A stretch of 64,000 nucleotides of DNA, from positions 504,341 through 568,340 of the forward strand of contig NZ_CP024637.1 of assembly GCF_009728735.1 (NCBI RefSeq). The letters are read 5' to 3'. Source of the DNA: Pantoea phytobeneficialis. GTDB lineage: Bacteria; Pseudomonadota; Gammaproteobacteria; Enterobacterales; Enterobacteriaceae. Position 1 is the stretch's first letter, and each line of letters starts with the position of its first letter. Below the pieces are notes generated by a model. That model searched no databases, was not told the DNA's origin, and saw only the letters and a program-made list of their open reading frames with translations. This document shows positions 9,167 to 18,107 of the stretch, one piece after another. The translations under genes were made by a program, and so were the position numbers.

Positions 9167-9928
9167 TCAGAATCTGAGCTGCGCCCTGTCATTATAAAAG
9201 CGTCGATAGGCCAGGTAGACCGCGATGATGGTAGAAAGACTGGCGGTGCCAATTAACATAAAGGTCACCATAATCTGGTACTTGATGGCTTTAACCGGAT
9301 CGATCCCGGCAAAGATTAAACCGGACATCATGCCGGGTAAACTCACCAGTCCTACCGTTTTTGCCGCATCCACCGTCGGGATCATCGCGGCGCGAATGCT
9401 CTCGCGGATAAGCGATGCGGAAGCCAGTTTTACCGAGGCACCAAGGCTCAACATCTCCAGAATTTTTTGCCGGTTGTCAGCGAAACGCTGGTTCAGGTTG
9501 CTGTAACATAAGCCCACCGCCACCATAGCATTACCGGCAATCATCCCGGAAATAGGGATCACCTGCATTGGCATAAATTCAATGGCGCCGCTCAGCACCA
9601 GAATCACCAACGTCAGCGCCGTACCGCTGGTGATGGCGACAAAAGAAATCACAAAGGCATGATCAATATTACGGCTGCGTTTGCGCGCGTTCGCCGCCGC
9701 ATTGACGCAGATAAATAACACCATCAACACCGTTAACCCGTCATTATTGACGTCAAAAATCGATTTCAATACATAACCGACGACCACCAGTTGCACAATG
9801 GCGCGGCACACACTCCAGATAATGTCTTTACTCAGCCCCAGCTTCTCTTTCTGGCTAATCAGCACCGCAATCAGCACCAGGACCAGCGCCATAACCAGTG
9901 AGGAGTTGGTGATATTATGCTGACTCAT
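9167..9928 (-). CDS. fetB: Iron export ABC permease FetB
   Basis: 253 aa integral membrane protein with about seven hydrophobic segments, matching FetB (YbbM, about 259 aa in E. coli), the UPF0014 permease that works with FetA in iron efflux and peroxide resistance. The conserved PISGMIAGNAM stretch and the LASASLIRESIR to LVSLPGMMSGLI region are typical. Its start overlaps the end of fetA by 14 bases, so translation is likely coupled. A palindromic repeat follows the stop. Confidence 0.93.
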   Translation of the reverse strand: MSQHNITNSSLVMALVLVLIAVLISQKEKLGLSKDIIWSVCRAIVQLVVVGYVLKSIFDVNNDGLTVLMVLFICVNAAANARKRSRNIDHAFVISFVAITSGTALTLVILVLSGAIEFMPMQVIPISGMIAGNAMVAVGLCYSNLNQRFADNRQKILEMLSLGASVKLASASLIRESIRAAMIPTVDAAKTVGLVSLPGMMSGLIFAGIDPVKAIKYQIMVTFMLIGTASLSTIIAVYLAYRRFYNDRAQLRF

Positions 9929-10580
9929 GGTCGTTCCTCTCTGGTGCGTGCAGTTTCAGCACCCGTGATGCCTGGTGGATTTCCTCAACGTCATGGCTAA
10001 TCCAGATCACCGCCACCCCCTTGTCAGTCACCATCTCGCTGATCAGTCGATGGATCAGTGCTTTATTGTCTTCATCGAGGGCGCTGGTGACTTCATCCAG
10101 CAGCAACACCTGCGGCAGAAACTGCAAATTACGCAGCAAACCCACCCGCTGTTTTTCACCACCAGAGAGTTGATCGATTTTTTTATCCAGCGTGTCAGCG
10201 GGCAAATTGACTTTTGCCAGGTCGTTAATGAACGCGTCACGGTTGGGTTTCTGTTGCCGAATCTGCCACGGCAGCGCCAGATTGTCATAAACGGTACTGC
10301 CGAACAGCACCGGCGTCTGGAAGCAGTACGACACCTGTTGCCGATACGTTTCGGCTTTCAGTTGCGTGATATCCTGGTTTTGCAAGCGTATCTGCCCGCT
10401 GCTGGGGGCGAGCAGCGATGCAATTATCTTCAGCAACGTGCTTTTCCCACTGCCTGAAGGACCGGTCAGCAGTAAAAAATCACCGGGGTTGAGTTGCAGT
10501 GAAACGGGCGCCAGTAACTCGCGACCTTCCTGTGAAAACGTAACGCCTTGCACATCCAGCAAGGGAAAATCGTTGGCCAT
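9915..10580 (-). CDS. fetA: Iron export ABC transporter ATP-binding protein FetA
   Basis: 221 aa ABC ATPase partner of FetB. The Walker A motif GPSGSGKST is at 40-48, the Q-loop around residue 88, the signature LSGGE at 138-142 and Walker B VLLLDE at 158-163, with the switch histidine in WISHD. Length agrees with E. coli FetA (YbbL, 225 aa). The fetA-fetB order with overlapping frames is that of E. coli. Proposed role in E. coli is export of excess cytosolic iron under oxidative stress. Confidence 0.93.
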   Translation of the reverse strand: MANDFPLLDVQGVTFSQEGRELLAPVSLQLNPGDFLLLTGPSGSGKSTLLKIIASLLAPSSGQIRLQNQDITQLKAETYRQQVSYCFQTPVLFGSTVYDNLALPWQIRQQKPNRDAFINDLAKVNLPADTLDKKIDQLSGGEKQRVGLLRNLQFLPQVLLLDEVTSALDEDNKALIHRLISEMVTDKGVAVIWISHDVEEIHQASRVLKLHAPERNDHESA

Positions 10581-10678
10581 CGTTATCCATCCCTAACAAT
10601 CTACATTTGCAATGACGGGCTACCGGTCACTGACCAGACAGCCCTGCGCATATTACCAGAAAGGTGATGAGGATAAGC

Positions 10679-12325
10679 TTAAGGTGCGGCGTCATATTGC
10701 AGGAATACCAGACGCCCCTCGCGATAGACCCGTTGAGCCAGGGGCAAATCGTCGGGCATATCGCCACCTCGCTCTAACAACAGCACCAAAGATACCGGGC
10801 CGCGTAATTGATGTGAGGCAAGCCACTGACGGAAATCCGCCCTGGAGACAAAACGCGACTGAGAATCGGGATACGCCAGCCCGTAAAGCAGCTCATTTTT
10901 CTTCGCGTAGAAATGGATATCGTTGCGCTGTAAATGCCAGGCGATGGCGGAAGCAATGCCGGGATCGTTACTCAAAATATAACGGCTGACCGCGAGTTTT
11001 TCGGCTATTTTGCTGACAAACACCTCGGGTTGGTTAGCATTCTGCACACTTTCGGGAATCGCTTTGCCTACGCACAGCGCCAGCGCCAGCGGGCAAAGCG
11101 CCGCCAGTTGCCAGCGTTTAAGACTGGCGAAACCGGCCACTGCCCAGCCCGCAAACGCAACGAGCGCCAGGGTTAGCGTCAACATCTCATGCGATTTAAA
11201 CAGCGACTGCCCCCCTATTCCCCAGGGAGCCAGCACCACCACCAGGGCAAACAGTCCGAGGCAACCAAACAGGATATTGATCCAGGCGTTCAGGCGCAGA
11301 ATCCGGCTCGCCCTGCTGGCAAGGGTGTGACCGTGATGCGCCATCAGAATCGCCAGTGGCGCAAAACAAGGCAGGATATAGGTGAGCAACTTGCCTTTCG
11401 CAATACTGAAAAACAGCAACGGCAACAGGATCCAGCACAACAAATAGAGGCCACCTGGCAGCGTTTTTCTTTGCTTCCAACCACTGCGCAGTGCACCGGG
11501 CAGCAGGGCCAGCCACGGCAGCGACCCGGCGATAACAACAGGCAGGTAGAACCAAAACGGTGCCTGATGTTGCGCGTTGGATTGTGCAAAGCGCTGGATA
11601 TGCTCCACCCAGAAGAAGTAGTGCCAGTAATCAGGTTGCTGATGATGAATAGCCAACGCCCAGGGTGCACAGAGCAGCGCGGCACTGACAATCGCCACCG
11701 GGCCGAATATCAGCAATTCGCGCCAACGATGATGCCAGACAGCCCAGGGAACGATAGCCAGTACCGGCACCGCCAGCGCCAGAAAGCCTTTGGCCATAAA
11801 GCCCATGCCACAGGCCAGGCCCAACAGCACGTAACCCAGCAGCCGCTGTCTGTGATTCACCGCCCCGGCAGCAAACCAGTAGCTGCACATCGCGGCCACT
11901 AACCATAACGACAGCATTGGATCGAGCACCGCATAGGTGCCAATACCGTATACCAACAATAAGGTGAGGAAGATAAGGCCCGCGGTCAGCGCCACCGCAC
12001 GCTGAGCATAAATGCGCCCTGCCAGCCAGTAAACCAACAAGGCGCTGAGTAACGTGGCAACCACCGAACCAATGCGCACACCAAAACGGCTATGACCAAA
12101 CAACCACTGCCCAATGTTATTAAACCAATATCCGGCAATGGGCTTTTCGAAATAGCGAATGTCGAAAAAGTAAGGGGTAATCCAGTTGCCACGTTGCAGC
12201 ATTTCCCGACTGATCTCGGCATAGCGCGTTTCATCAGGTTGCCAGAGGTGGCGAAATTCGAGCGGAATAACGTAATAAAGGAGCAGCAAAATAAAAAGCA
12301 AACACGATTTGGTGGTAACGGTCAT
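10679..12325 (-). CDS. arnT: Lipid A 4-amino-4-deoxy-L-arabinose transferase ArnT
   Basis: 548 aa GT-C-fold inner-membrane glycosyltransferase that moves L-Ara4N from undecaprenyl phosphate to lipid A on the periplasmic face, lowering polymyxin binding. The first periplasmic loop carries the acidic motif LWQPDETRYAEISREML, followed by RYFEKPIAGYW, TKGFLALAVPVL-like and FFWVEHIQRFA segments nearly identical to E. coli ArnT (550 aa). The ATG at 12325 is chosen over 12346 because AGGGA lies 7 bases ahead of it. No other arn gene is adjacent; elsewhere arnT is part of arnBCADTEF. It is either a second copy or a relocated one. Confidence 0.9.
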   Translation of the reverse strand: MTVTTKSCLLFILLLLYYVIPLEFRHLWQPDETRYAEISREMLQRGNWITPYFFDIRYFEKPIAGYWFNNIGQWLFGHSRFGVRIGSVVATLLSALLVYWLAGRIYAQRAVALTAGLIFLTLLLVYGIGTYAVLDPMLSLWLVAAMCSYWFAAGAVNHRQRLLGYVLLGLACGMGFMAKGFLALAVPVLAIVPWAVWHHRWRELLIFGPVAIVSAALLCAPWALAIHHQQPDYWHYFFWVEHIQRFAQSNAQHQAPFWFYLPVVIAGSLPWLALLPGALRSGWKQRKTLPGGLYLLCWILLPLLFFSIAKGKLLTYILPCFAPLAILMAHHGHTLASRASRILRLNAWINILFGCLGLFALVVVLAPWGIGGQSLFKSHEMLTLTLALVAFAGWAVAGFASLKRWQLAALCPLALALCVGKAIPESVQNANQPEVFVSKIAEKLAVSRYILSNDPGIASAIAWHLQRNDIHFYAKKNELLYGLAYPDSQSRFVSRADFRQWLASHQLRGPVSLVLLLERGGDMPDDLPLAQRVYREGRLVFLQYDAAP

Positions 12326-12466
12326 GCACATTTCCCTGTGAGTCATTCACATCGCACTGGTCTTCCCGGCCAGTGCCTGTATCCATATCGGGAATAAGAC
12401 CCTGGTTTTGTCGTTCGGTTTCACTGACAGAATATAAAAATGCCAGCACAAACAATGAAGCCTGGA

Positions 12467-13459
12467 TTATGAGGAAGTATCGACGGTTGGCGCCATGCTT
12501 AATCTGAAAACCACAATCGCCACCACCACACCAATCAGGGTGTCGAGCGCTCTGGCAGCGAACAGAGAACTCACTTCGCTAAAATCCCGGCCCCCGGCCG
12601 CAATCGTCAATGCATTGGCGGTGATAAACACCGTGGCGGCGGCGTATTGCAGCACCACCCCTATCTCGATAGCGAACTGCAACACGCCAACCGTCAACGC
12701 GATCCATAACCCTTGAGGATTGAGCGTCAGAATGCTCCACGCCAGCACCAGTCCAACCAGCGTACCCAAAAGCCGGTTAAAGGCACGCCGGGAGGTTCCC
12801 GGTAAACCATCCGGCTGGTTAAGCACCACCACCACCGCCGCCATTCCCCAGTACGCATGTTCCAGCCCGAGGATGATGCCGATCGACCCGGCCACCAGCG
12901 TGCCAAAGGCGACCCGTGCCGCGGTACGTCTGGCGTTTTCTTTGATTACCTTATCCGCAGCCGGGCTGTTGTCGGCTTCGGCCCGTTCTAACAGGCAACC
13001 CAGCATATGCGCCAGCCACGAGATTGCACCACCACACAGCACCCACAAGCCACTCAACCCGGGATCGACGCTACTGTCTGGCATGCCAGTGCCGCTGGCA
13101 CAGGCCAGAGCAAACATATAGGCACCCGGCGGGCCAATCTGTTGTCGGTTGCAGATCAAGGTCGCAAGAGAGGCAATACCGGTCACGGTCACCACACCGA
13201 GCCACGGATAAGGCGCGACGAGAATCCCCAGGGTGACGATAACCGCCAACGCCACCGCAATGATCGCCAGCAGACGCGCGCGTCTGCCCCAGGGGAGGCC
13301 ATCGCCGTACAACGCCGTAAATCCCCCGATGGTCGCCAGCAGGCCCGCCTGAAGATGTCCGGCGTAATAACCCAGCACCACTGGCAAACCGCAGCATAGC
13401 CCCGCGCGCAATGCGAAAGGCAGACGGTGCCGCAGAGCGGCTGAAAGTGGCTTGCTCAT
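12467..13459 (-). CDS. FUSC-family inner-membrane protein
   Basis: 330 aa with two blocks of hydrophobic segments (about 15-150 and 180-320), the duplicated layout of FUSC/aromatic-acid exporter-like proteins (AaeB/YccS relatives). This protein lacks the large soluble domain of AaeB, so it is a compact member. Conserved features include GFTALYGDG near residue 46 and LEHAYWGMAAVVVVL near 203. Transport function is probable and the substrate unknown. It is divergent from the GPH symporter at 13754, with a palindromic repeat in its own upstream region. Confidence 0.8.
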   Translation of the reverse strand: MSKPLSAALRHRLPFALRAGLCCGLPVVLGYYAGHLQAGLLATIGGFTALYGDGLPWGRRARLLAIIAVALAVIVTLGILVAPYPWLGVVTVTGIASLATLICNRQQIGPPGAYMFALACASGTGMPDSSVDPGLSGLWVLCGGAISWLAHMLGCLLERAEADNSPAADKVIKENARRTAARVAFGTLVAGSIGIILGLEHAYWGMAAVVVVLNQPDGLPGTSRRAFNRLLGTLVGLVLAWSILTLNPQGLWIALTVGVLQFAIEIGVVLQYAAATVFITANALTIAAGGRDFSEVSSLFAARALDTLIGVVVAIVVFRLSMAPTVDTSS

Positions 13460-13494
13460 CGTTTTCTCCGCGATAGCGTGTTAGCACTCCATTT

Positions 13495-13518
13495 GTAGCG
13501 GCGCGCTTTATCGCGCCA
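13495..13518. repeat. Short palindromic repeat copy in a divergent promoter region
   Basis: GTAGCGGCGCGCTTTATCGCGCCA. This is the only copy in the window that lies between divergent genes rather than at gene ends. Confidence 0.75.
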
Positions 13519-13623
13519 CAACGGTCTGAGCTAAACGATAATACCGGACGATCAATTCTAACCCGTTGATTAATGGTAGCCCGTTGCACTTTGCCTGCCA
13601 TGTTAATTTTTTGTTGTTATTCT

Positions 13624-13639
13624 TGTTACCCGTATCACA
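13624..13639. promoter_or_regulatory. CRP-like site upstream of the sugar symporter
   Basis: TGTTA-N6-TCACA differs by one base from the CRP core TGTGA-N6-TCACA and sits 115 bases before the symporter ATG. Catabolite control of a sugar-uptake gene would make sense. Unproven. Confidence 0.4.
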
Positions 13640-13753
13640 TAAAGTAAAAAACATAAAACCTGAAACAGATCCCGCAATTGTCTCATCCCGGCCCGCTTCC
13701 TATAACTAACCGTCGATTGACCCTTAGCGATATAAAGACAGGCGGGACTCTTT

Positions 13754-15133
13754 ATGCAAACAAGCTTAACGATAAAAGAAAAAATCAGTTACGGACTGGG
13801 CGATATGGCCAGCCATATCGCGATTGATAACGTCATTATTTTTCTCACGTTTTATTACACCGATGTGGTGGGGCTACCGGCGGTGTTTGTTGGCACGCTG
13901 TTTTTACTGGCGCGTGTCGCCGATGCGGTGATCGATCCCGCTATGGGCATGGTGGCGGATCGCACCCGTTCACGTTGGGGACGATTTCGTCCGTGGCTGC
14001 TGATGCTGGCGGTGCCGTTTGGTGTGAGCTGCATGTTGATTTACGCCGTGCCGGAAAGCCTGTCGCTGACGGGAAAAATGATTTACGCCGCGGCGACCTA
14101 CAGCCTGATGATGTTGATGTATACCGCCATCAATATTCCTTATTGCTCGATGGGGGCGATTATCACCACCGACGACACCCAACGTATCTCATTACAATCG
14201 TGGCGCTTTTTCCTCGCCACTCTCGGCGGCGCGATGTCCACCTTTTTGATGATCCCGTTAGCCACCTGGCTCGGCGGTGGTAACAAACTGGAGGGCTATT
14301 TCGCCGCCATGTCGATTATGGCAACGCTGGCAACCCTGATGTTTTTTATCTGCTTTCTGAATACCCGTGAGCGCGTCAACGCGCCCGCCAGCCACGGCCA
14401 CTTTCTTGCTGACCTGCGTGATTTGTTACGTAACGATCAGTGGCGCATTGTGGCGCTGCTGGTGTTCTGCAACATCTCATTCGGCGTCGTGCGTCTCGGT
14501 GCCATGATGTACTACGTCACCTATTTTCTCGGTAACGCCAGCCTGTTTATGTGGCTACTGGCGGCACACATTGTCGGCAAAAGCGTTGGTAGCGTGCTGG
14601 CAAAACTGTTGACGCGCAACGTAAGCAAAATCACCGCCTTTACCCTCAGCGCCATCGTCACCGGCGTGTTAAGCATCAGCATCGTGTTTCTGCCCGGCAA
14701 CCTTGTGCTGCTGGTGGGCATGACCTTTATCGTCTCCAGTTTCTATCAGGTCACTACCACGCTGATGTGGGTAATGATGTCGGATGTGGTTGATTACGGT
14801 GAATATCGTCAGGGCAAGCGCCTCGACGGCACCGTGTTCTCGACGCTGCTGGCGGTGTTGAAAATGGGGATGGCAATCAGCGGGGCGATCGTCGGCTGGA
14901 CTCTCGGCCTGAGCGGTTATGTTGCCCAGGCCGCACATCAGCAACCCAGCGCAATGATGGCCATCGTCGCGCTATTTTCAGTCATCCCTGGCGTGCTGGC
15001 ACTGTTCAGCGCGCTGGCGATGCGCGGTTACAAACTTAACGACGCCACCATGCGAACCATCAATCAAAACAAACTGGCAGCACAGCCCGCCACAACCGGC
15101 CCCACCGTGCTGCAACCACAGGAGTTGTCATGA
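13754..15133 (+). CDS. Glycoside-pentoside-hexuronide (GPH) cation symporter
   Basis: 459 aa, 12 membrane segments, in the MelB/YicJ/XynP-type GPH family. The N-terminal KISYGLGDMASHIAIDNV and the loop VIDPAMGMVADRTRSRWGRFRPW are characteristic. It imports a glycoside with sodium or protons. The last four bases overlap the ATG of the GH31 gene (ATGA), the same pairing as yicJ-yicI in E. coli, so the substrate is probably an alpha-linked oligosaccharide such as isoprimeverose or another alpha-xyloside (inference). Confidence 0.9.
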   Translation: MQTSLTIKEKISYGLGDMASHIAIDNVIIFLTFYYTDVVGLPAVFVGTLFLLARVADAVIDPAMGMVADRTRSRWGRFRPWLLMLAVPFGVSCMLIYAVPESLSLTGKMIYAAATYSLMMLMYTAINIPYCSMGAIITTDDTQRISLQSWRFFLATLGGAMSTFLMIPLATWLGGGNKLEGYFAAMSIMATLATLMFFICFLNTRERVNAPASHGHFLADLRDLLRNDQWRIVALLVFCNISFGVVRLGAMMYYVTYFLGNASLFMWLLAAHIVGKSVGSVLAKLLTRNVSKITAFTLSAIVTGVLSISIVFLPGNLVLLVGMTFIVSSFYQVTTTLMWVMMSDVVDYGEYRQGKRLDGTVFSTLLAVLKMGMAISGAIVGWTLGLSGYVAQAAHQQPSAMMAIVALFSVIPGVLALFSALAMRGYKLNDATMRTINQNKLAAQPATTGPTVLQPQELS

Positions 15134-17166
15134 GCGAATTACGCGCCGAATCCCAGCGTATTATCTGGACCTTTGACCGTCAGACCCTGGTTATCGAACC
15201 CTGGGGGGCAAATAGCCTGCGGGTACGAGCGACCTGCCAGGCGGCACTGACTGACAACGACTGGGCCTTGTTAGCGCCAACGCCTTGCGAGCCAGACATC
15301 CAGCGCGAGCCTGAATCGCTACGTATTCGTAACGGCAATATCACCGCCGTGGTCAATATTCGTGGTCAGTTGGCCTTTTACAACCAGCACGGTGAACTGT
15401 TGCTGGAAGAGTTCTGGCGTCAACGCAGCACCGTCGGCATAGGTGCGACCGAAAAGAGCCAGGACAAGTACATCAGCGCATTGAAACTGGACGCCCGCAC
15501 CTTCCGCCCGATTCCCGGCGGGAAGTATCAGCTCAGCGTGCGCTTTGAAGCGCGGCCAGAAGAGAAAATCTACGGCATGGGCCAGTACCAGCAGGATTGT
15601 CTGGATCTGAAAGGGTGTACGCTGGAACTGGCACAGCGCAATTCGCAGGCCAGCGTGCCGTTTATGGTTTCCAGCCTTGGCTATGGCTTGCTGTGGCACA
15701 ATCCGGCGATCGGTGAAGTGACCTTCGGCAAGAACGGCACGCGCTGGCAGGCCGAGGTGACGGACCAGATGGATTACTGGATCACCGCAGGCGATACCCC
15801 GGCGGATATCGTGCGCCAGTATGGCCGTGCCACCGGCACCGCACCCATGATGCCGGGCTTTGCTACCGGTTTCTGGCAATGCAAGCTGCGCTATCGTACC
15901 CAGCAGGAAGTGCTGGAGGTGGCGCGTGAGTATCGCCGCCGTCAATTGCCCCTTTCGGTCATCGTTATCGACTTTTTCCATTGGCCGAATCAGGGAACCT
16001 GGTGTTTTGATGCCCGTGACTGGCCCGATCCACGGGCGATGGTAGCAGAACTGAAGGCAATGGGGATTGAAACTATGGTTTCGGTCTGGCCTACGGTGGA
16101 CAGCCGCAGTGAAAATTATCGTCTGATGAAATCCAAAGGCCTGTTGGTAAACAGCGAGCGCGGCGTCTCGGTGAACCTGGATTTTATGGGCAACACCACC
16201 TTCTTTGATGCTACCCATCCCGCCGCCCGCGAGTTTGTCTGGCAGGAAGTGAAGCAAAACTATTACGATCACGGGATTCGCACTTTCTGGCTGGATGAGG
16301 CTGAGCCGGAATACCGCGCCTACGATTTTGATAACTATCGCTATCATCTCGGTCCGGTACAGGAAGTGGGCAATATCTATCCGCAACTGTTTGCGCGTGG
16401 TTTTTATGAGGGGTTGCAACAGCAGGGGGAAAGCGAAATCGTCAACCTGGTGCGCTGCGCCTGGGCAGGTAGCCAGCGTTACGGCGTACTCGCCTGGTCG
16501 GGTGATGTTCACTCCTCCTTCCACGCGCTGCGCAATCAGTTCACTGCCGGACTGAATATGGCGATGGCCGGTATTCCGTGGTGGACCACCGATATCGGCG
16601 GCTTCCAGGGCGGCAACATTCACGATCCGGCGTTTCACGAATTGCTGATTCGCTGGTTCCAGTGGGCGGTGTTCTGCCCGGTGATGCGGCTGCACGGCTA
16701 CCGCGAACCGCAGATTGAACCAACCGAAGCCTGGCGTGACGGCATTGCACAGTGCAACAGCGGCTCGCCCAATGAGGTGTGGAGTTACGGCGACGAGAAT
16801 TTCGCCCTGATGAAAAGTTGCCTGCTGCAACGTGAACGGCTGCGCCCCTATATTGACGGGCTGATGCGCGAAGCCCATGAACTGGGCGATCCGGTGATGC
16901 GCCCGCTGTTTTATCACTATCCTGAGCAAGCCGAGAGTTGGCAGGTGGAAGATCAGTATCTGCTGGGCCGCGATCTGTTGGTGGCCCCGGTGCTGCACGC
17001 TGGACAGCGCGAACGCGACCTCTGGTTACCGGCGGGCGATCAGTGGATTGCGCGCAATGGCGAGCGTTACCAGGGGGGACAGCGTATCACCGTTGCCGCC
17101 CCGCTCAGCGCCATCCCGGTGTTTTTACGCGTCGGCGGCAGCGCTGACGTGCTCGAAAACCCCTAG
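15130..17166 (+). CDS. GH31 alpha-glycosidase (alpha-xylosidase/alpha-glucosidase)
   Basis: 678 aa glycoside hydrolase family 31. The catalytic nucleophile is D389 in FWLDEAEPE and the acid/base is D459 in WSGDVHSS. The upstream KLRYRTQQEVLEVAREYRRR segment and VIDFFHW are typical of the alpha-xylosidase branch (YicI, XylS). It is clearly shorter than E. coli YicI (772 aa), mainly in the N-terminal beta-sandwich and the C-terminal part. No signal peptide is present, so it acts in the cytoplasm on sugar brought in by the symporter whose stop overlaps its start. The TAG stop runs straight into a palindromic repeat. Confidence 0.9.
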   Translation: MSELRAESQRIIWTFDRQTLVIEPWGANSLRVRATCQAALTDNDWALLAPTPCEPDIQREPESLRIRNGNITAVVNIRGQLAFYNQHGELLLEEFWRQRSTVGIGATEKSQDKYISALKLDARTFRPIPGGKYQLSVRFEARPEEKIYGMGQYQQDCLDLKGCTLELAQRNSQASVPFMVSSLGYGLLWHNPAIGEVTFGKNGTRWQAEVTDQMDYWITAGDTPADIVRQYGRATGTAPMMPGFATGFWQCKLRYRTQQEVLEVAREYRRRQLPLSVIVIDFFHWPNQGTWCFDARDWPDPRAMVAELKAMGIETMVSVWPTVDSRSENYRLMKSKGLLVNSERGVSVNLDFMGNTTFFDATHPAAREFVWQEVKQNYYDHGIRTFWLDEAEPEYRAYDFDNYRYHLGPVQEVGNIYPQLFARGFYEGLQQQGESEIVNLVRCAWAGSQRYGVLAWSGDVHSSFHALRNQFTAGLNMAMAGIPWWTTDIGGFQGGNIHDPAFHELLIRWFQWAVFCPVMRLHGYREPQIEPTEAWRDGIAQCNSGSPNEVWSYGDENFALMKSCLLQRERLRPYIDGLMREAHELGDPVMRPLFYHYPEQAESWQVEDQYLLGRDLLVAPVLHAGQRERDLWLPAGDQWIARNGERYQGGQRITVAAPLSAIPVFLRVGGSADVLENP

Positions 17167-17215
17167 CGCAATAAATCGCGCCGCTACCGCCCGTAGCGGC
17201 GTGATTTATCACGCG
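17166..17215. repeat. Short palindromic repeat pair between convergent genes
   Basis: Two inverted copies (17166-17187 and 17193-17215) form a long hairpin between the GH31 gene and the convergent DUF1932 gene. It could serve as a bidirectional terminator, although it lacks a long U-tract. Confidence 0.8.
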
Positions 17216-17222
17216 TATTTTT

Positions 17223-18107
17223 TTACGGTTTTTCCGCCAGTTTCGTCAGCACCGCACGCCAGCTAAACGGCACCACATCCAGGTAACGCAGATGATGGGC
17301 GCTAAGCTGGGCCGGTAAATCGGCCTGCACATGACGGATAGCCTGACTGAGGGTGCCCGCCAGCCCGACATCCTGAAGCGTTTTCACCACTTCCTGCATC
17401 TCTTCGGCACGGCGCACGCCGTGTTCTGCCACCCGACTGATCAGATAATCTGGCAGCTCGGCCTGCCATCCCAGCGACGGGAAACTGGCATGCAGCGATT
17501 CCAGCACCGCGTCTTCCACGCCATAACGTTGCGCTGCGCCGAGGCACTCGGTGGTTAACGCTTCCAACCCTTTAATCATCACGCTGCGACACATCTTGAT
17601 GGCAGAAACCGCACCGACCTCTTCGCTGGCGGCGCGCGCCTGACATCCGAGTTCACTCAACTGCGCGGCAATCTGCCTCGCCTGCGTGCCGCCGAGTAGC
17701 AGTGGCGTCGCGAGCCGTTTTGGCGGAACCGGGGCCATCACCGCCACATCGATATAACGCCCCGCCCCCTGAGCCACGGCACGCGCCGCCGCGCGTTTCG
17801 TCTCCGGTGCTACGGAGTTGAAATCCAACAGGGTTTGCCCCTCGCGTAACAGCGCGGCAGCCTGTTCGGCGACCGCAAACGCGTTACCGGCGGTCACCAG
17901 CGACAGCACCAGCTCCGCCCCTGTCAGCGCCAGCGCAAGGTTGCCCGCAGGCTGTACACCAACCTGTTCGGCCTGCGCCTTCAGCGCATCACCTTCCGCA
18001 TTAAGAAACTTTTTGTCCCACACCTTCACCTGTGCGCCCAGGCTTGCCAGGTCCTGCGCATAGATCCGTCCGGCCTCACCAAAGCCGATAATCGCGATGT
18101 TAGTCAT
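17223..18107 (-). CDS. NAD(P)-dependent oxidoreductase, 6-phosphogluconate dehydrogenase-like with DUF1932
   Basis: 294 aa. The N-terminal Rossmann domain has IGFGEAG at 7-13 and a helical C-terminal DUF1932-type domain follows. The family includes beta-hydroxyacid dehydrogenases. It is the last gene of the minus-strand galB-galC-galD run, overlapping galD by 8 bases, so it should act on an intermediate or side product of that pathway. I know of no assigned function for a DUF1932 protein in gallate or protocatechuate 4,5-cleavage breakdown, so the reaction remains open. Confidence 0.8.
   Translation of the reverse strand: MTNIAIIGFGEAGRIYAQDLASLGAQVKVWDKKFLNAEGDALKAQAEQVGVQPAGNLALALTGAELVLSLVTAGNAFAVAEQAAALLREGQTLLDFNSVAPETKRAAARAVAQGAGRYIDVAVMAPVPPKRLATPLLLGGTQARQIAAQLSELGCQARAASEEVGAVSAIKMCRSVMIKGLEALTTECLGAAQRYGVEDAVLESLHASFPSLGWQAELPDYLISRVAEHGVRRAEEMQEVVKTLQDVGLAGTLSQAIRHVQADLPAQLSAHHLRYLDVVPFSWRAVLTKLAEKP

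Noticed and set aside
15319..16998. 559-codon open frame antisense to the GH31 gene
   Set aside because: The plus strand encodes a full GH31 enzyme with catalytic motifs. The antisense product has no recognisable domain; long antisense frames are common in GC-rich codon use.
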